Positions 54,875 to 63,286 of a stretch of DNA of 64,000 bases are shown here, one piece after another. Position 1 is the stretch's first letter; each line of letters starts with the position of its first letter. Source of the stretch: Gemmata sp. (GTDB lineage Bacteria > Planctomycetota > Planctomycetia > Gemmatales > Gemmataceae); assembly GCA_025055115.1 (NCBI GenBank), contig JANWYJ010000079.1, positions 1 to 64,000 on the forward strand, written 5' to 3'. Made by a program: the position numbers and the translations under genes. The notes beneath the pieces were generated by a model. That model was not told where the DNA came from and searched no databases. It saw nothing but the letters and a program-made list of their open reading frames with translations.

Positions 54875-56116
54875 ATGCCGCTATTTGATCCTACCACCAC
54901 CGCCATCCTCATCGTCGGCGTCATTGCCGGCGTGATGGGAGTTTGCGCTTATCTGACCTTAGGTGAACGGAAAATTTCCGCCTGGATGCAAGACCGCATC
55001 GGCCCCAATCGCGTTGGTCCGGGCGGCTTGTTACAGCCGATCGTCGATGGTGGGAAGTTCTTTCTGAAGGAAGAAGTCATTCCCGATCATGTGGATAAAG
55101 TGTTTTATGTGATCGCGCCGGCTGTGGCCCTTACCACCGCTCTGTTGGCTTTGGCGGTGGTCCCGATAGGAGCCACTACCCCCGCCCCCGACCCGGTGGC
55201 GATAACACCCCTCGGGGCGGTCGATGCCTTCTACCAACAACAGGCGGAGTATCAGAGTCACTTCAACTTCATCATCGCCCCCGGCTTGGACATTGGCATA
55301 CTGTACATCTTTGCCCTGGGTTCTCTGGCCGTCTATGGTGTCATTCTCGCCGGTTGGAGTGCGAACAACAAATACTCTCTCCTGGGAGCCTTGCGCAGCT
55401 CCGCCCAAATTGTCAGTTATGAAATCCCCCTGGGACTTTCCGTGTTGGGGGTGTTTCTAATTGTTGGTTCGCTCAATCCCGAAAAGATCATCGCTTGGCA
55501 AAGCACCCACGGTTGGTTCATCGTCTTCATGCCACTAGGATTTCTACTGTTTTTGACCAGTAGCTACGCCGAATGCAGCCGCCTGCCCTTCGACTTGCCC
55601 GAAGCCGAACAAGAACTCGTCGGCGGTTACCACACCGAGTACAGCTCGCTCAAACTCGGCCTGATGCTGCTGACGGAATACGTTCACCTGGTGACCGCCA
55701 GCTTCATCATCGCGGTGTTGTTCTTAGGCGGGTGGAACTTGTTGGGACTGGAAAGCCTGTTTGAGAATCCCGTGGCGACGGCAGTGATGAAGCTCCTCAT
55801 TCTCACCGGCAAGATGGTGAGTTTGTGCATTTTTGCACAATTCATCCGCTGGACCATTCCCCGTTTCCGCTTCGACCAACTGATGAACCTGGCGTGGAAA
55901 GTGATGATCCCGCTGACTCTTCTGAACTTTCTCGCCGTCATGTTCCTGCTCCAATGGCAGTTGCCCTTATTTATACTAACGTTCATCAATGTTGTGCTCT
56001 TTTTCGGGGCCGGACTGTTCGGAGTCTGGTTCCGCGGATCGGTTTCCAATCCGAAACGCCGGGTGGTGAAACTGCCGCCCGGGCTGCCCCCGGGGGTAAC
56101 CTTTGCGGGCCGATAA
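54875..56116 (+). CDS. nuoH: NADH-quinone oxidoreductase subunit H with enlarged loop
   Basis: The membrane subunit that forms the quinone entry. The 413 residues contain ERKISAWMQDRIGPNRVGPGG, the family motif after helix 1, and YSLLGALRSSAQIVSYEIPL and LPFDLPEAEQELVGGYHTEY later. Between helix 2 and helix 3 (about 100-135) the loop is some 30 residues longer than usual (GATTPAPDPVAITPLG then a Gln-rich part). By family topology that loop faces the periplasm. nuoI begins 63 bases after the stop. Confidence 0.95.
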   Translation: MPLFDPTTTAILIVGVIAGVMGVCAYLTLGERKISAWMQDRIGPNRVGPGGLLQPIVDGGKFFLKEEVIPDHVDKVFYVIAPAVALTTALLALAVVPIGATTPAPDPVAITPLGAVDAFYQQQAEYQSHFNFIIAPGLDIGILYIFALGSLAVYGVILAGWSANNKYSLLGALRSSAQIVSYEIPLGLSVLGVFLIVGSLNPEKIIAWQSTHGWFIVFMPLGFLLFLTSSYAECSRLPFDLPEAEQELVGGYHTEYSSLKLGLMLLTEYVHLVTASFIIAVLFLGGWNLLGLESLFENPVATAVMKLLILTGKMVSLCIFAQFIRWTIPRFRFDQLMNLAWKVMIPLTLLNFLAVMFLLQWQLPLFILTFINVVLFFGAGLFGVWFRGSVSNPKRRVVKLPPGLPPGVTFAGR

Positions 56117-56179
56117 TCGGGCCATCGGGTGACGGATGAACTCCCTCGGTGAATCGAAACGCTATCTCACGGTGCTGCC

Positions 56180-56746
56180 ATGCCAATACCTGAATCCGAA
56201 GTGACCTGGGTGGAAGAGGCGAAATTGGGCCTCTGGGAGCAACTGTATGTTCCCGCCCTGGTGGCTGGGCTGAAAACCACGCTCAGCCATATGTTCAAAC
56301 CCAAAATCACCGAGCAATATCCCGAACAGGAACCCCAACTGCCGGCAAACTACCGGGGTGTCCATCGTCTCAACCGCGACGAAGCCGGACGGGTGAAGTG
56401 TGTGGCTTGCTATATGTGTGCCACCGCGTGCCCAGCGCACTGCATCGACATTGTCGCGGCTCCGGCTCCGCCAGAATGGCAAAAGGATGGCCGCGAAAAA
56501 TATCCCGAAACCTTCGTGATCGACGAATTGCGCTGCATCTACTGCGGGATGTGCGAGGAAGCCTGCCCCGTGGATGCGATTGAACTGACGACCCTCTACG
56601 ACCTCACCGGCTTAAGCCGCGAACAGATGATCTTCGACAAAGAGAAGCTCCTGAGCGTCTTTGATGTCACGACCCAAGCTGGTACTGACCCGATCCGCAC
56701 ACGTTCCGGTCCCCTGGGGCCGGCCAGCGAACCACCCCCGGCGTGA
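56180..56746 (+). CDS. nuoI: NADH-quinone oxidoreductase subunit I
   Basis: A ferredoxin-like subunit with two [4Fe-4S] clusters (N6a, N6b) leading to N2. The 188 residues contain CVACYMCATACPAHCIDI and CIYCGMCEEACPVDAIEL, the complete pair of motifs, and FVIDELRC between them. The N-terminal amphipathic segment is normal. A short hairpin GCCCTT-CCG-AAGGGC lies at 56752-56766 just after the stop, without a T-run. Confidence 0.96.
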   Translation: MPIPESEVTWVEEAKLGLWEQLYVPALVAGLKTTLSHMFKPKITEQYPEQEPQLPANYRGVHRLNRDEAGRVKCVACYMCATACPAHCIDIVAAPAPPEWQKDGREKYPETFVIDELRCIYCGMCEEACPVDAIELTTLYDLTGLSREQMIFDKEKLLSVFDVTTQAGTDPIRTRSGPLGPASEPPPA

Positions 56747-56981
56747 TCTACGCCCTTCCGAAGGGCCAGCCCCCCAGCAACCGCCCGACGCGCCGCGACA
56801 ACGCCGACCCGCCAAACGGCAGATGGAAACTGACCCCCTCGCTGCCCGTTTCGGGCCGGCCTCCGGCGGATGTTGCGGATAGGTGCTGACGTTGCGGATA
56901 GGTCCGGATGGTATTGCCTCGGCGTCGTACTGCCCGTGCTGCGTGCTTGCCACGAGTCAGGGTCCAAGGGGTCGACCGATT

Positions 56982-57077
56982 CTTCAGCCCGGAAGGCGTG
57001 TTTCACCCTGCGGCTTCAGCCTGGAAGGCGTCTTTCACCTTGCGGCTTCAGCCCGAACGGCGTGCTTTTCCCTGCGG
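56982..57077. repeat. Three tandem 32-bp units
   Basis: Units begin CTTCAGCCCGGAAGGCGTGT or a close variant at 56982, 57014 and 57046, each 32 bases and ending in TGCGG. Divergence grows to the right. Confidence 0.85.
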
Positions 57078-57145
57078 TCGGCTATGTCGGTCAGTGCCTC
57101 CAAGGCCGTTGCAGAACCCGAAAAAAGAAGCCGCATTCGGCCACA

Positions 57146-57181
57146 ATCCCAATGTGTTGAAACATCCCAATGTGTTGAAAC
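57146..57181. repeat. Two tandem 18-bp units
   Basis: ATCCCAATGTGTTGAAAC occurs twice in succession (57146-57163, 57164-57181) without change. Confidence 0.85.
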
Positions 57182-57270
57182 AACCGCGAGCCTCCGAGAG
57201 CATGGCTTCTCCACCCCGATTTTCCTGGTTTGAGAACCGATTTTAGGCCGGCGGAAATGATACCCCACTT

Positions 57271-57316
57271 CGCACCGGTTCATCAGTCCGCCTCGCACCG
57301 GTTCTTCAGTCCGCCA
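57271..57316. repeat. Two tandem 23-bp units
   Basis: CGCACCGGTTCATCAGTCCG plus CCT (57271-57293) is followed by a copy with two changes (57294-57316). Confidence 0.8.
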
Positions 57317-57425
57317 CGACCTCGACGACGACCGCCGCCACCACGACGGTTCCAGTGATGCCCACTGCGCTCCGGTTCTTCGGCCCGGAGGATGTGTTTC
57401 TCTGGTCGGATTTCTCCGCGCAGCG

Positions 57426-57453
57426 CTGACGCCACGACAGCAGCTTATATATC
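57426..57453 (+). promoter_or_regulatory. Weak internal promoter candidate before nuoJ
   Basis: CTGACG (57426-57431) and TATATC (57448-57453) are 16 bases apart, about 40 bases before nuoJ. Matches to consensus are only partial; the AT-rich TTATATATC in GC-rich surroundings is the main reason to list it. Confidence 0.25.
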
Positions 57454-57494
57454 ATCGTCGTTCGGCTTGTGACAAACTTCACGAGCAAGGTACG

Positions 57495-58715
57495 ATGTTG
57501 TTTGCACTCAGTCCAACGCAAGAAACCACAGGTTATGTTGCCGTCGCGACGCTGCTGGCCATTGCGGGGGTGTTTCTGCTACTTCCGCGCCCCCGCGGGC
57601 GGTTCGTCCCGGGGGGAATAGCCCTACTGATCGCCGCGGCCGCGGTCTTCGGTACGTGGTTATACCGCACATTCGGCCAACCGATGCCCGATGTGATTGG
57701 CTCGGCCCTGTTTTGGCTCTTTTCTGCCGGGGCAGTGGTTTTTGGGACGGTTCTCGTCACCCAGCGGAACCCGGCGCGCGGCGCGTTGGCGTTCGCGTTT
57801 GTCATTTTGAGCACCTGCGGCCTTTTCCTGCTACTGGCCGCCACTTTCCTGATGGCCGCAACCATCATCATCTACGCGGGGGCCATTGTCGTCACTTTCC
57901 TTTTTGTGCTGATGCTGTCGCCGTCCCACGCTCCGACCGACGAAAACGATCGCAGCCGCGAGCCGCTCGCCGGGGCGTTGGCCGGCTTTGCTTTCGTCGG
58001 CTTGGTGCTGTTGGCGTTATTTCAAACCAGTCTGACCAATCAACGGGATCATTTGTTGGCGCAATTAGTCACCCCGTTGGAACGAGAGAAGCTGGCGGCG
58101 GCAATTGCCCAATTGGACGCGGCCGAGAAAGCCCTGGCCGGTGACACCAGCACCGCGGTGGCCCGTGAGCAGCGGTTGGCGGCGTTTGACGCGGCTTTCA
58201 GTCCGGTCCGCAATGCCCTGGCCGAAGTGGTGGGAGTATCCAGCGCCGAGCAGATTCACAGCCCCCAGGAAGGCTCGCTGCCGCAGCGTTTAGGCCGCCT
58301 GGGGACGGTCTCGGGTGGGCCGGAGAAACTGTTTCGTGCCGATGTCGCGGCGCGGCAAACTCTGACACAGGCGGCCACAGTCCGCGAATTACTCCACCGC
58401 GTGCCCCCGACCGTGGAAGCGATCATCAGCATGCCCGCAGCGGGTCAACCGGTGGATGTAGCTACGGCCCAAGCGGAGGTGCGGAAGCTGCGGGATGCCG
58501 TGGTCCTTCTCCACGGAGCCGGGCTGATGCCTGCGCGGAATGTGGCGAATTTGGGTTATGGTCTGTATGCGGAACATTTGTTGGCCATTGAACTGGCGGG
58601 GGTTTTATTGCTGGTCGCCACCATTGGCGCGGTAGCCATTTCCCATCGGAAACGAGAGCCTTTGCCGACGCCGGATGCCAAGAACGCTCCGGCTGGCGTG
58701 GAGGGGGTGCAGTGA
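57495..58715 (+). CDS. nuoJ: NADH-quinone oxidoreductase subunit J, greatly enlarged
   Basis: NuoJ is a five-helix membrane subunit near the quinone end, usually 165-200 residues. This one has 406. The canonical helices are at about 66-88, 96-119, 121-140 (IIIYAGAIVVTFLFVLML), 157-176 and 362-383 (HLLAIELAGVLLLVATIGAV). Extra parts are two N-terminal helices (about 12-30 and 40-58) and about 170 soluble, mostly helical residues (about 178-348) between the last two helices. The frame is continuous and the expected last helix follows, so this is not a frameshift. The stop overlaps the nuoK start by four bases. Confidence 0.92.
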   Translation: MLFALSPTQETTGYVAVATLLAIAGVFLLLPRPRGRFVPGGIALLIAAAAVFGTWLYRTFGQPMPDVIGSALFWLFSAGAVVFGTVLVTQRNPARGALAFAFVILSTCGLFLLLAATFLMAATIIIYAGAIVVTFLFVLMLSPSHAPTDENDRSREPLAGALAGFAFVGLVLLALFQTSLTNQRDHLLAQLVTPLEREKLAAAIAQLDAAEKALAGDTSTAVAREQRLAAFDAAFSPVRNALAEVVGVSSAEQIHSPQEGSLPQRLGRLGTVSGGPEKLFRADVAARQTLTQAATVRELLHRVPPTVEAIISMPAAGQPVDVATAQAEVRKLRDAVVLLHGAGLMPARNVANLGYGLYAEHLLAIELAGVLLLVATIGAVAISHRKREPLPTPDAKNAPAGVEGVQ

Positions 58716-59143
58716 CCATCACTTTATGGCACTTTCTCGCTGTAGCAACGGTATTGTTTGGTCTGGGTTGGGTCGGTTTTCTCACCCGGCGCAATCTCAT
58801 CACCATGTTTTTATGTGCCGAGATGATGTTGCAAGGCGTGGCGATCAATTTCGTAGCCTTTGCGTTTTACCATGGGAATTTGCAAGGCCAGGCGTTTGTG
58901 TTGTTTTTGCTTGCCGTTGCGGCGTGTGAAGCGGGCATCGCCCTGGCATTGTTTGTCAGTCTGTATCGCCGTCAGCGGTCGTTGGATAGCTCGGATTGGC
59001 AACACTTACGGGAACCGGGCATTCCCGTAGCGGTGGACGAGGAACCGCTCCCGGCGGCTCCTGACGAACGCTTCCCCACGCTGCCACCCGCGGGGGTCCG
59101 CCCAGCATCGGCGCTAGGTCCGGAGGAGGTGGCCCGTGTCTGA
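58712..59143 (+). CDS. nuoK: NADH-quinone oxidoreductase subunit K with C-terminal tail
   Basis: A three-helix membrane subunit with key Glu residues for proton transfer; both are seen, in CAEMMLQGVAINF and AACEAGIALALF. The 143 residues exceed the usual about 100 by a C-terminal Pro/Glu-rich tail (about 100-143) without membrane segments. Start is GTG overlapping the nuoJ stop by four bases. Its own end overlaps nuoL by eight bases, and the nuoL ribosome site lies within the tail's codons. Confidence 0.93.
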   Translation: MTITLWHFLAVATVLFGLGWVGFLTRRNLITMFLCAEMMLQGVAINFVAFAFYHGNLQGQAFVLFLLAVAACEAGIALALFVSLYRRQRSLDSSDWQHLREPGIPVAVDEEPLPAAPDERFPTLPPAGVRPASALGPEEVARV

Positions 59144-61091
59144 ACCGACGTCACTGGCCCTGGCGATTCTTGCCTTACCCCTTGCGGCCGCAGTGCTGGC
59201 GTGGCTGTCGGCCGCCAACGCCACGACGAAAAAACTCGCTCACCTGCCGCTGATCCTGGCCTGTGCCGCCGCAGCGGTCCTGGCGGTGATCCTATTGGGT
59301 CAGATGCTGGATGGGCATGAAAGCCGCTACACTTCCGAGCCACTGACGTGGTTTGCTGCTGGGCAGCTGGATGTTCACTTCACCATCACCGTCGATGCCC
59401 TGGCGACGGTGATGCTGGGCATGATCACGTTCATCGCCACGTTCATCGCCTTGTTTTCCAGCGGCTACATGCATGGCGATCGCGGTTATGCTCGTTTCTT
59501 TGCGGTGATGAGCTTTTTCGTCTTCAGCATGTGCGGGCTGGTGTTGGCCAACAATTTTCTGCTGCTGGTGGCGTTTTGGGAAGGCGTGGGTCTGTGTTCG
59601 TACCTGTTGGTGGGTTATTACTTCGAGAAACCCAGTGCCGCCGCGGCGGCGCGGAAGGCGTTCCTCGTCACGCGCTTGGGTGACACGGGCTTTTTGCTCG
59701 GTATTTTCCTGCTGTGGAAGATGGGTGGCGGGCATACCGATTTAGACTTGCTCTTTGCCCACATCCGCGACCATCCACCCGACCCCGGCCTGCTGACCAC
59801 CGCCTGTTTGTTACTTTTCTGCGGCGCCGTGGGCAAAAGCGCGCAATTCCCGCTGTATGTGTGGTTGCCCGATGCGATGGAAGGCCCCACCCCGGTTTCC
59901 GCTCTGATCCATGCCGCCACGATGGTCACCGCGGGGGTATACCTGCTAGCCCGCTGTGCGCCGCTGTTTGTGCTCTGCCCCGAGGCGCAAATCGTGGTTG
60001 CCGGCGTGGGTGGCATCACCGCGCTTCTGGCCGCTTTTCTGGCTCTTGGCCAGACCGATCTGAAGCGCATTCTCGCCTACTCCACCGTCAGCCAGCTGGG
60101 CTATATGTTCATGGCCCTGGGCACCGGCGGGGCGATCAGCCCGGCCTTCGCGGTCGGTGCCGCTATGTTCCACCTGTTCACCCACGCCTTCTTCAAAGCC
60201 TTGCTGTTCCTCTCCGCCGGCAGTGTGATGCACGCCATGGGGAATGTGATCGACATCACCCGCTTCAGCGGCTTGCGGAAAGTCCTGCCCATCACCCACC
60301 TCACCTTCCTCTGTGGGGCGGCGGCCCTGGCGGGGGTTCCGCTACTGTCGGGCTTTTGGAGTAAAGACCTCATTTTGGAATCGCTCACCGAAGCCAGCGA
60401 AAGTGCCAGCCCCTACAGTGCTGGCTATTTCGTGCTGTTTCTCAACGCCTGCCTGACTGCCGGGCTAACCGCCTTCTACACCTTCCGGGCCTACTTCCTG
60501 ACCTTCTGGGGGCCTGAAAAAATCCCCGCGGAGGCCGGCGACCACGCCCACGAATCACCGCGTTCGATGACCATTCCGCTCATGGTGTTGGCCGTCGGAG
60601 CTGTGTTCGTGGGGGGGGTCGTCCAGCCGTTCACCCACTGGTTCAGCGATTTTCTGGGCACCAGCCCCTCCCTGACCGAAACCCAAGCCCCAATAGCTCG
60701 TGCCGTGGAACATCATCTCAACTGGACCTTGATCAGCATCAGTGCCAGCCTGGCCATCGCGGGGATTGTGTTGGCCTATGTTCTGTACCGGGATGGCCAA
60801 GAGAAACCTCTCGGTGGTATAGACACACTGTTGGCCCTTTCCCGCAACAAGCTTTACGTCGATGAGGTGTATTACGCCCTGATCGTCCGACCGGCCGAAG
60901 TGCTGGCGTTTCTAGTGCGCGTCTTCGATGGCTTCCTCGACGGGCTGACGCGTCTTGTCGCGGCTATGCCGCGTCTGCTGGCGGCACTGATTCGCCCATT
61001 ACAAAACGGTCTGGTTCAGTTTTATGCTCTGGCGATGGCCCTAGGCCTGACGGTGTTCGTGGCATTTGTGATTTTCCGCATGGCTCGCTAG
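59136..61091 (+). CDS. nuoL: NADH-quinone oxidoreductase subunit L
   Basis: The outermost antiporter-like subunit of complex I, which carries the long lateral helix. The 651 residues include FWEGVGLCSYLLVGYY with the key Glu, KSAQFPLYVWLPDAMEGPTPVSALIHAATMV, and ILAYSTVSQLGYMF, where Lys and His residues form the proton path. The lateral helix region follows about residue 500. Length is normal, unlike NuoJ and NuoM. The GTG at 59136 has AGGAGG six bases upstream. Confidence 0.95.
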   Translation: MSEPTSLALAILALPLAAAVLAWLSAANATTKKLAHLPLILACAAAAVLAVILLGQMLDGHESRYTSEPLTWFAAGQLDVHFTITVDALATVMLGMITFIATFIALFSSGYMHGDRGYARFFAVMSFFVFSMCGLVLANNFLLLVAFWEGVGLCSYLLVGYYFEKPSAAAAARKAFLVTRLGDTGFLLGIFLLWKMGGGHTDLDLLFAHIRDHPPDPGLLTTACLLLFCGAVGKSAQFPLYVWLPDAMEGPTPVSALIHAATMVTAGVYLLARCAPLFVLCPEAQIVVAGVGGITALLAAFLALGQTDLKRILAYSTVSQLGYMFMALGTGGAISPAFAVGAAMFHLFTHAFFKALLFLSAGSVMHAMGNVIDITRFSGLRKVLPITHLTFLCGAAALAGVPLLSGFWSKDLILESLTEASESASPYSAGYFVLFLNACLTAGLTAFYTFRAYFLTFWGPEKIPAEAGDHAHESPRSMTIPLMVLAVGAVFVGGVVQPFTHWFSDFLGTSPSLTETQAPIARAVEHHLNWTLISISASLAIAGIVLAYVLYRDGQEKPLGGIDTLLALSRNKLYVDEVYYALIVRPAEVLAFLVRVFDGFLDGLTRLVAAMPRLLAALIRPLQNGLVQFYALAMALGLTVFVAFVIFRMAR

Positions 61092-61144
61092 CTGACGCAA
61101 ACGGCTCCGTTTCCGGTACAGAGAAACTCAGGAACTGGAACGCA

Positions 61145-63187
61145 ATGTCGATCACCGCTGTTCTCCGGATTGTGGTTCTACTGCTGGTGCTGATGCCGTT
61201 GGTATCAGCCCTGATTCTGCCGATGTTGGGCCGTTGGAGCCGACGTGCTGCCCTGCTGCTGGCACTCGTCCACGGCGGATTGACCGCGGCGGTGGTCGCC
61301 TTGGCCATTCCCACCTTGGCCCTGCGCGCCGACGACGATGCCCGGCGTGGCAGCGGCAGCTTAGTATTCCAACCGGAATTTGTGCCTGGCGACACCTACG
61401 CTCGCTTCAACGACGAAGGCAGCGATGGCCGTACCCGTTGGACCCTCTTCCGCCTCTCCGCTAATTCCAGCCAACCCGGACCGAATATCCAATTTTTCCT
61501 GGGTATCGACGGCTTGAATCTGTGGTTGGTGGCCCTGGCCAGCTTCCTGCTGGTGCCGGCGATTCTCATTTCCTGGAACACGGTTGCGGACCAACCGGGG
61601 TCCTACTTCGGCTGGCTCTTTCTGCTCCAAGCCGGATTGATCGGCTGCTTTTTGGCATTCGATGTCATTCTCTTTTACGTTTTCTTTGAGCTGACGCTCA
61701 TCCCAGCGTTTTTCTTGATTGGCCGCTGGGGTGTTGGCTCGGGGCGACGGGATGCCGCCCGCAAATTCTTCCTTTACACTCTTGCGGGCAGTCTGCTGAC
61801 GCTATTGGGGATTATTGGCGTGGTACTCACCAATCCGGTCCCGGTTCACCCGGAGACGGGCTTTCCCACCCAAAACGTCTTGGTGAAAGTGGAAGTTCCG
61901 GACGCTGGCAGCCCCACGGGCAAGTCGCGCGAATTTGTTTGGGCAAAACGGATTCATACCTTCAGTCTGCCCGATCTGATGAACGCCGTGCCCCGGTGGC
62001 TCACCGCGGAAAAAGCCGCCCAGACAGCCCTGACGGAAGCGCAACGGGAGATGGAACTGGCTCAAGCCCTCGTGCGCGCCGGCGAGAAAGAACTGGCCCA
62101 ACGCCGGGCGGCCCTCGAAGCCGCTCGCCAAGGGAAAGATGGCGCCGCGATCCGTGCCGCCGAAGCCGCTGAACAGCACGCTCTTCAAATGCTGAACGAT
62201 TGGCGAGCGAACTGGCAGGCCGCTGTCCGACTTTCCGACAGCGCGACGAAACTACTCCCGGAAGCCCGCCGGCTTCAAGCCAACGCCTCCCAGCTCCAAT
62301 TCTGGCTGTTTGTGGCCCTGATGGCCGGATTGATGGTGAAAGTTCCGGTCTGGCCATTCCACACCTGGCTGCCCGCCGCTTACGGAGAAGCTCCGATCGG
62401 CGTGGTCATGTTGCTCTCAGGACTGATGGCCAAACTCGGGACTTTCGGCATGGTGCGTCTGGTACTGCCCTTGGTTCCCGATGCAGCCATCCACTACGGG
62501 CTGCCAGTGATTGGTGTGTTGGCTTCCGTCGGCATCGTTTACGCCGCGTTCTGCGCCTTGGCTTCCAAAGATATGAAGCTTTTGATCGCCTACAGCTCCA
62601 TTTCCCACCTGGGTTTCCTCGTCCTCGGTATCTTCGCCTTCAATAGCGAAGGTCTTAGCGGGGCCGTACTGCACATGATCAACCATGGGCTGAGTACCGG
62701 GGCCTTGTTTGCCGTGCTGGGCTTCTTCACAACTCGCTACGGCACCACGGAAATGGCCCGCTTCGGGGGGCTGATGGGCCGCTTCCCGGTCCTGGCTGTT
62801 CTGACCTTCGTCCTGGCGTTGGCCAGTGTGGGGCTGCCCGGATTAAACAACTTCGTCAGCGAAATGCTTATGCTCGCCGGACTGTTCCGCACGAACAATC
62901 CCCATGTGACCAACCTGTGGCCGGCCGTTGTGGCCGCATTCGGCATTTTCTTGGGAGCCTGGTACACGTTGACCATGCTGCAACGGGTCTTCTTCAACCC
63001 CTTGAAGGAACCGCAGCCAATAATCACAACGCCGGTGAACGATGTGAACAATCGCGAATTCTCCGCGTTAGGACTTCTGGCCCTGTTGTGTTTGGTGTTG
63101 GGGCTGTTCCCCCAACTTGTGCTAGACACGATGAAGCCCGACATCCAGATACTCGCGAACATCGGTGACGCCGCCCGAACGCGCTGA
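61145..63187 (+). CDS. nuoM: NADH-quinone oxidoreductase subunit M with coiled-coil insertion
   Basis: An antiporter-like proton-pumping subunit, usually about 500 residues. This one has 680. The core is canonical: FYVFFELTLIPAFFLIGRWG with the key Glu, KVPVWPFHTWLPAAYGEAPI, and LIAYSSISHLGFLVLG. Between helix 6 (about 209-228) and helix 7 (about 384-403) lie some 155 residues where about 35 are usual. Residues 287-375 are rich in Ala, Glu, Gln and Arg in heptad-like order, suggesting a helical hairpin. A second, smaller extension is at about 60-115 after helix 2. A 22-bp tandem repeat spans the stop codon. Confidence 0.93.
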   Translation: MSITAVLRIVVLLLVLMPLVSALILPMLGRWSRRAALLLALVHGGLTAAVVALAIPTLALRADDDARRGSGSLVFQPEFVPGDTYARFNDEGSDGRTRWTLFRLSANSSQPGPNIQFFLGIDGLNLWLVALASFLLVPAILISWNTVADQPGSYFGWLFLLQAGLIGCFLAFDVILFYVFFELTLIPAFFLIGRWGVGSGRRDAARKFFLYTLAGSLLTLLGIIGVVLTNPVPVHPETGFPTQNVLVKVEVPDAGSPTGKSREFVWAKRIHTFSLPDLMNAVPRWLTAEKAAQTALTEAQREMELAQALVRAGEKELAQRRAALEAARQGKDGAAIRAAEAAEQHALQMLNDWRANWQAAVRLSDSATKLLPEARRLQANASQLQFWLFVALMAGLMVKVPVWPFHTWLPAAYGEAPIGVVMLLSGLMAKLGTFGMVRLVLPLVPDAAIHYGLPVIGVLASVGIVYAAFCALASKDMKLLIAYSSISHLGFLVLGIFAFNSEGLSGAVLHMINHGLSTGALFAVLGFFTTRYGTTEMARFGGLMGRFPVLAVLTFVLALASVGLPGLNNFVSEMLMLAGLFRTNNPHVTNLWPAVVAAFGIFLGAWYTLTMLQRVFFNPLKEPQPIITTPVNDVNNREFSALGLLALLCLVLGLFPQLVLDTMKPDIQILANIGDAARTR

Positions 63188-63221
63188 GTGTACAGCAACA
63201 ACGCGCTGAGTGTACAGCAAC
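63178..63221. repeat. Perfect 22-bp tandem duplication across the nuoM stop
   Basis: AACGCGCTGAGTGTACAGCA plus AC occurs at 63178-63199 and 63200-63221. The first copy contains the last nuoM codon and its TGA. A 12-base palindrome GCAACTAGTTGC follows. Confidence 0.92.
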
Positions 63222-63286
63222 TAGTTGCCGAAGCCTTGTTCCTGTGGCGAGCGATTCCTCCGGCTACACAAACCTCATAACCTGCG

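Larger units (their letters stand above)
56747..57494. other. Long repeat-filled gap inside the nuo operon
   Basis: These 748 bases between nuoI and nuoJ have no supported gene. They hold a hairpin at 56752-56766, three 32-bp tandem units (56982-57077), two 18-bp units (57146-57181), two 23-bp units (57271-57316) with a weaker relative near 57367, and a weak promoter-like pair near 57426-57453. The operon may be split into two transcripts here. Confidence 0.6.

Noticed and set aside
57495-58715. NuoJ enlargement as a sequencing artefact or fusion
   Set aside because: The frame is unbroken, composition matches the neighbours and the canonical last helix follows the insert.
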